A DNA stretch of 5,480 nt, from NCBI GenBank assembly GCA_030636065.1, contig DAOVXR010000132.1, forward strand, positions 1 to 5,480, written 5' to 3'. How positions within the stretch are numbered: position 1 is the first letter of the stretch; every line of letters starts with the position of its first letter. Shown in pieces: positions 5,348-5,480 of the stretch. This DNA is from Sedimentisphaerales bacterium. Its GTDB lineage: Bacteria > Planctomycetota > Phycisphaerae > Sedimentisphaerales > SM23-30. The position numbers and the translations under genes are program-made. The notes beneath the pieces are model-generated. The model searched no databases, was not told the origin of the DNA, and worked only from the letters and a program-made list of their open reading frames with translations.

Positions 5348-5480
5348 GTAACCGTTCACGGTTTTTAACAAAGTAATGTTGGACAGGGTTGTTTCGTCCA
5401 ATGTGCAATGATGGCTTTATGGATAAAATCAAAAACATTTCGGCCTTGTCTTTTACAGGTGGCAACCACCGTCCAGGCTC
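5348..5480 (-). mobile_element. End of an IS66-family insertion sequence, continuing past the window
   Basis: The proposed boundary is the GTAA at 5348-5351, beginning GTAACCGTTCACGG. IS66 elements typically have terminal inverted repeats that start with GTAA and make 8-bp target duplications. The transposase stop lies at 5365-5367, 17 bases inside, as expected for the tnpC end. A small hairpin, AACCG (5350-5354) with CGGTT (5359-5363) followed by TTT, lies in the end itself. The predicted duplicated target is the 8 bases at 5340-5347 (AATATTTC). The other end is outside the window, so the boundary remains a prediction. Confidence 0.5.
5365..5480 (-). CDS. IS66-type transposase (TnpC), C-terminal fragment cut by window edge
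   Basis: Reading leftward from the right edge, 37 codons precede a TAA at 5367-5365. The peptide reads AWTVVATCKRQGRNVFDFIH and then KAIIAHWTKQPCPTLLC. The ATCxxQGRNVxxF block followed by a PxPxLL ending is what I recognise as the C-terminus of IS66-family DDE transposases. The catalytic residues would lie upstream, outside the window, so whether the gene is intact cannot be told. It is convergent with coaB. The GTAA end 17 bases beyond its stop supports the assignment. Recognition is from memory of the family and the fragment is short. Confidence 0.65.
   Translation of the reverse strand, partial: AWTVVATCKRQGRNVFDFIHKAIIAHWTKQPCPTLLC

Noticed and set aside
5130..5351. 73-codon plus-strand open frame after coaB
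   Set aside because: It overlaps the end of coaB and the hairpin spacer, has no ribosome site, and its composition gives no family resemblance.
5379..5401. TTGGAC / GTCCAA inverted repeat with an 11-base loop
   Set aside because: It lies inside the transposase coding sequence and is explained by the encoded peptide; the stem is only six base pairs.

Overview
The window looks like an ordinary chromosomal housekeeping segment, with an insertion sequence at its right edge. The order is a divergent, partial yebC on the minus strand, then a plus-strand run of tpiA, secG, yicC, gmk, rpoZ, coaC and coaB. The tail end of an IS66-type transposase gene then reads toward coaB. Base composition is close to balanced and starts are mostly ATG with purine-rich ribosome binding sites. 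The omega subunit begins MIEAIKNDEL and contains GGAFRLTALIQRR, a form I associate with Planctomycetota and relatives. SecG carries a Pro/Glu/Thr/Ala-rich tail, and the CoaB and CoaC functions are on separate genes. Together these suggest a planctomycete, perhaps of the Phycisphaerae. This is an inference from memory of the families, not a database result.

Layout: positions 1-487 hold the N-terminal two thirds of YebC, read leftward. Positions 488-742 are a divergent intergenic region with one good sigma70-like promoter on each strand, each with 17-bp spacing. Positions 743-5209 form a tightly packed co-directional cluster, probably one operon, with gaps of 14 to about 65 bases. Within it, a perfect short inverted repeat separates tpiA from secG, and a second inverted-repeat segment lies between coaC and coaB. 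Positions 5210-5347 are non-coding, GC-rich and hairpin-rich. At about 5348 an IS66-like end begins (GTAA...), and the transposase C-terminus follows 17 bp inside it.

Function: tpiA serves glycolysis and gluconeogenesis, and secG serves protein export. yicC-gmk-rpoZ-coaBC is a widely conserved neighbourhood joining RNA turnover, GMP phosphorylation, RNA polymerase omega and coenzyme A synthesis. The co-transcription is most likely about growth-rate-linked core metabolism rather than a single pathway.

I see no convincing undescribed system. The points worth a second look are: an odd Cys-rich C-terminus on TpiA that a one-base change would replace; a displaced arginine in the GMP-binding loop of Gmk; a split CoaC/CoaB pair whose intercistronic region lacks a Shine-Dalgarno site and can form competing stems; and a sequence at the 3' end of coaB that resembles the nearby IS66 end.
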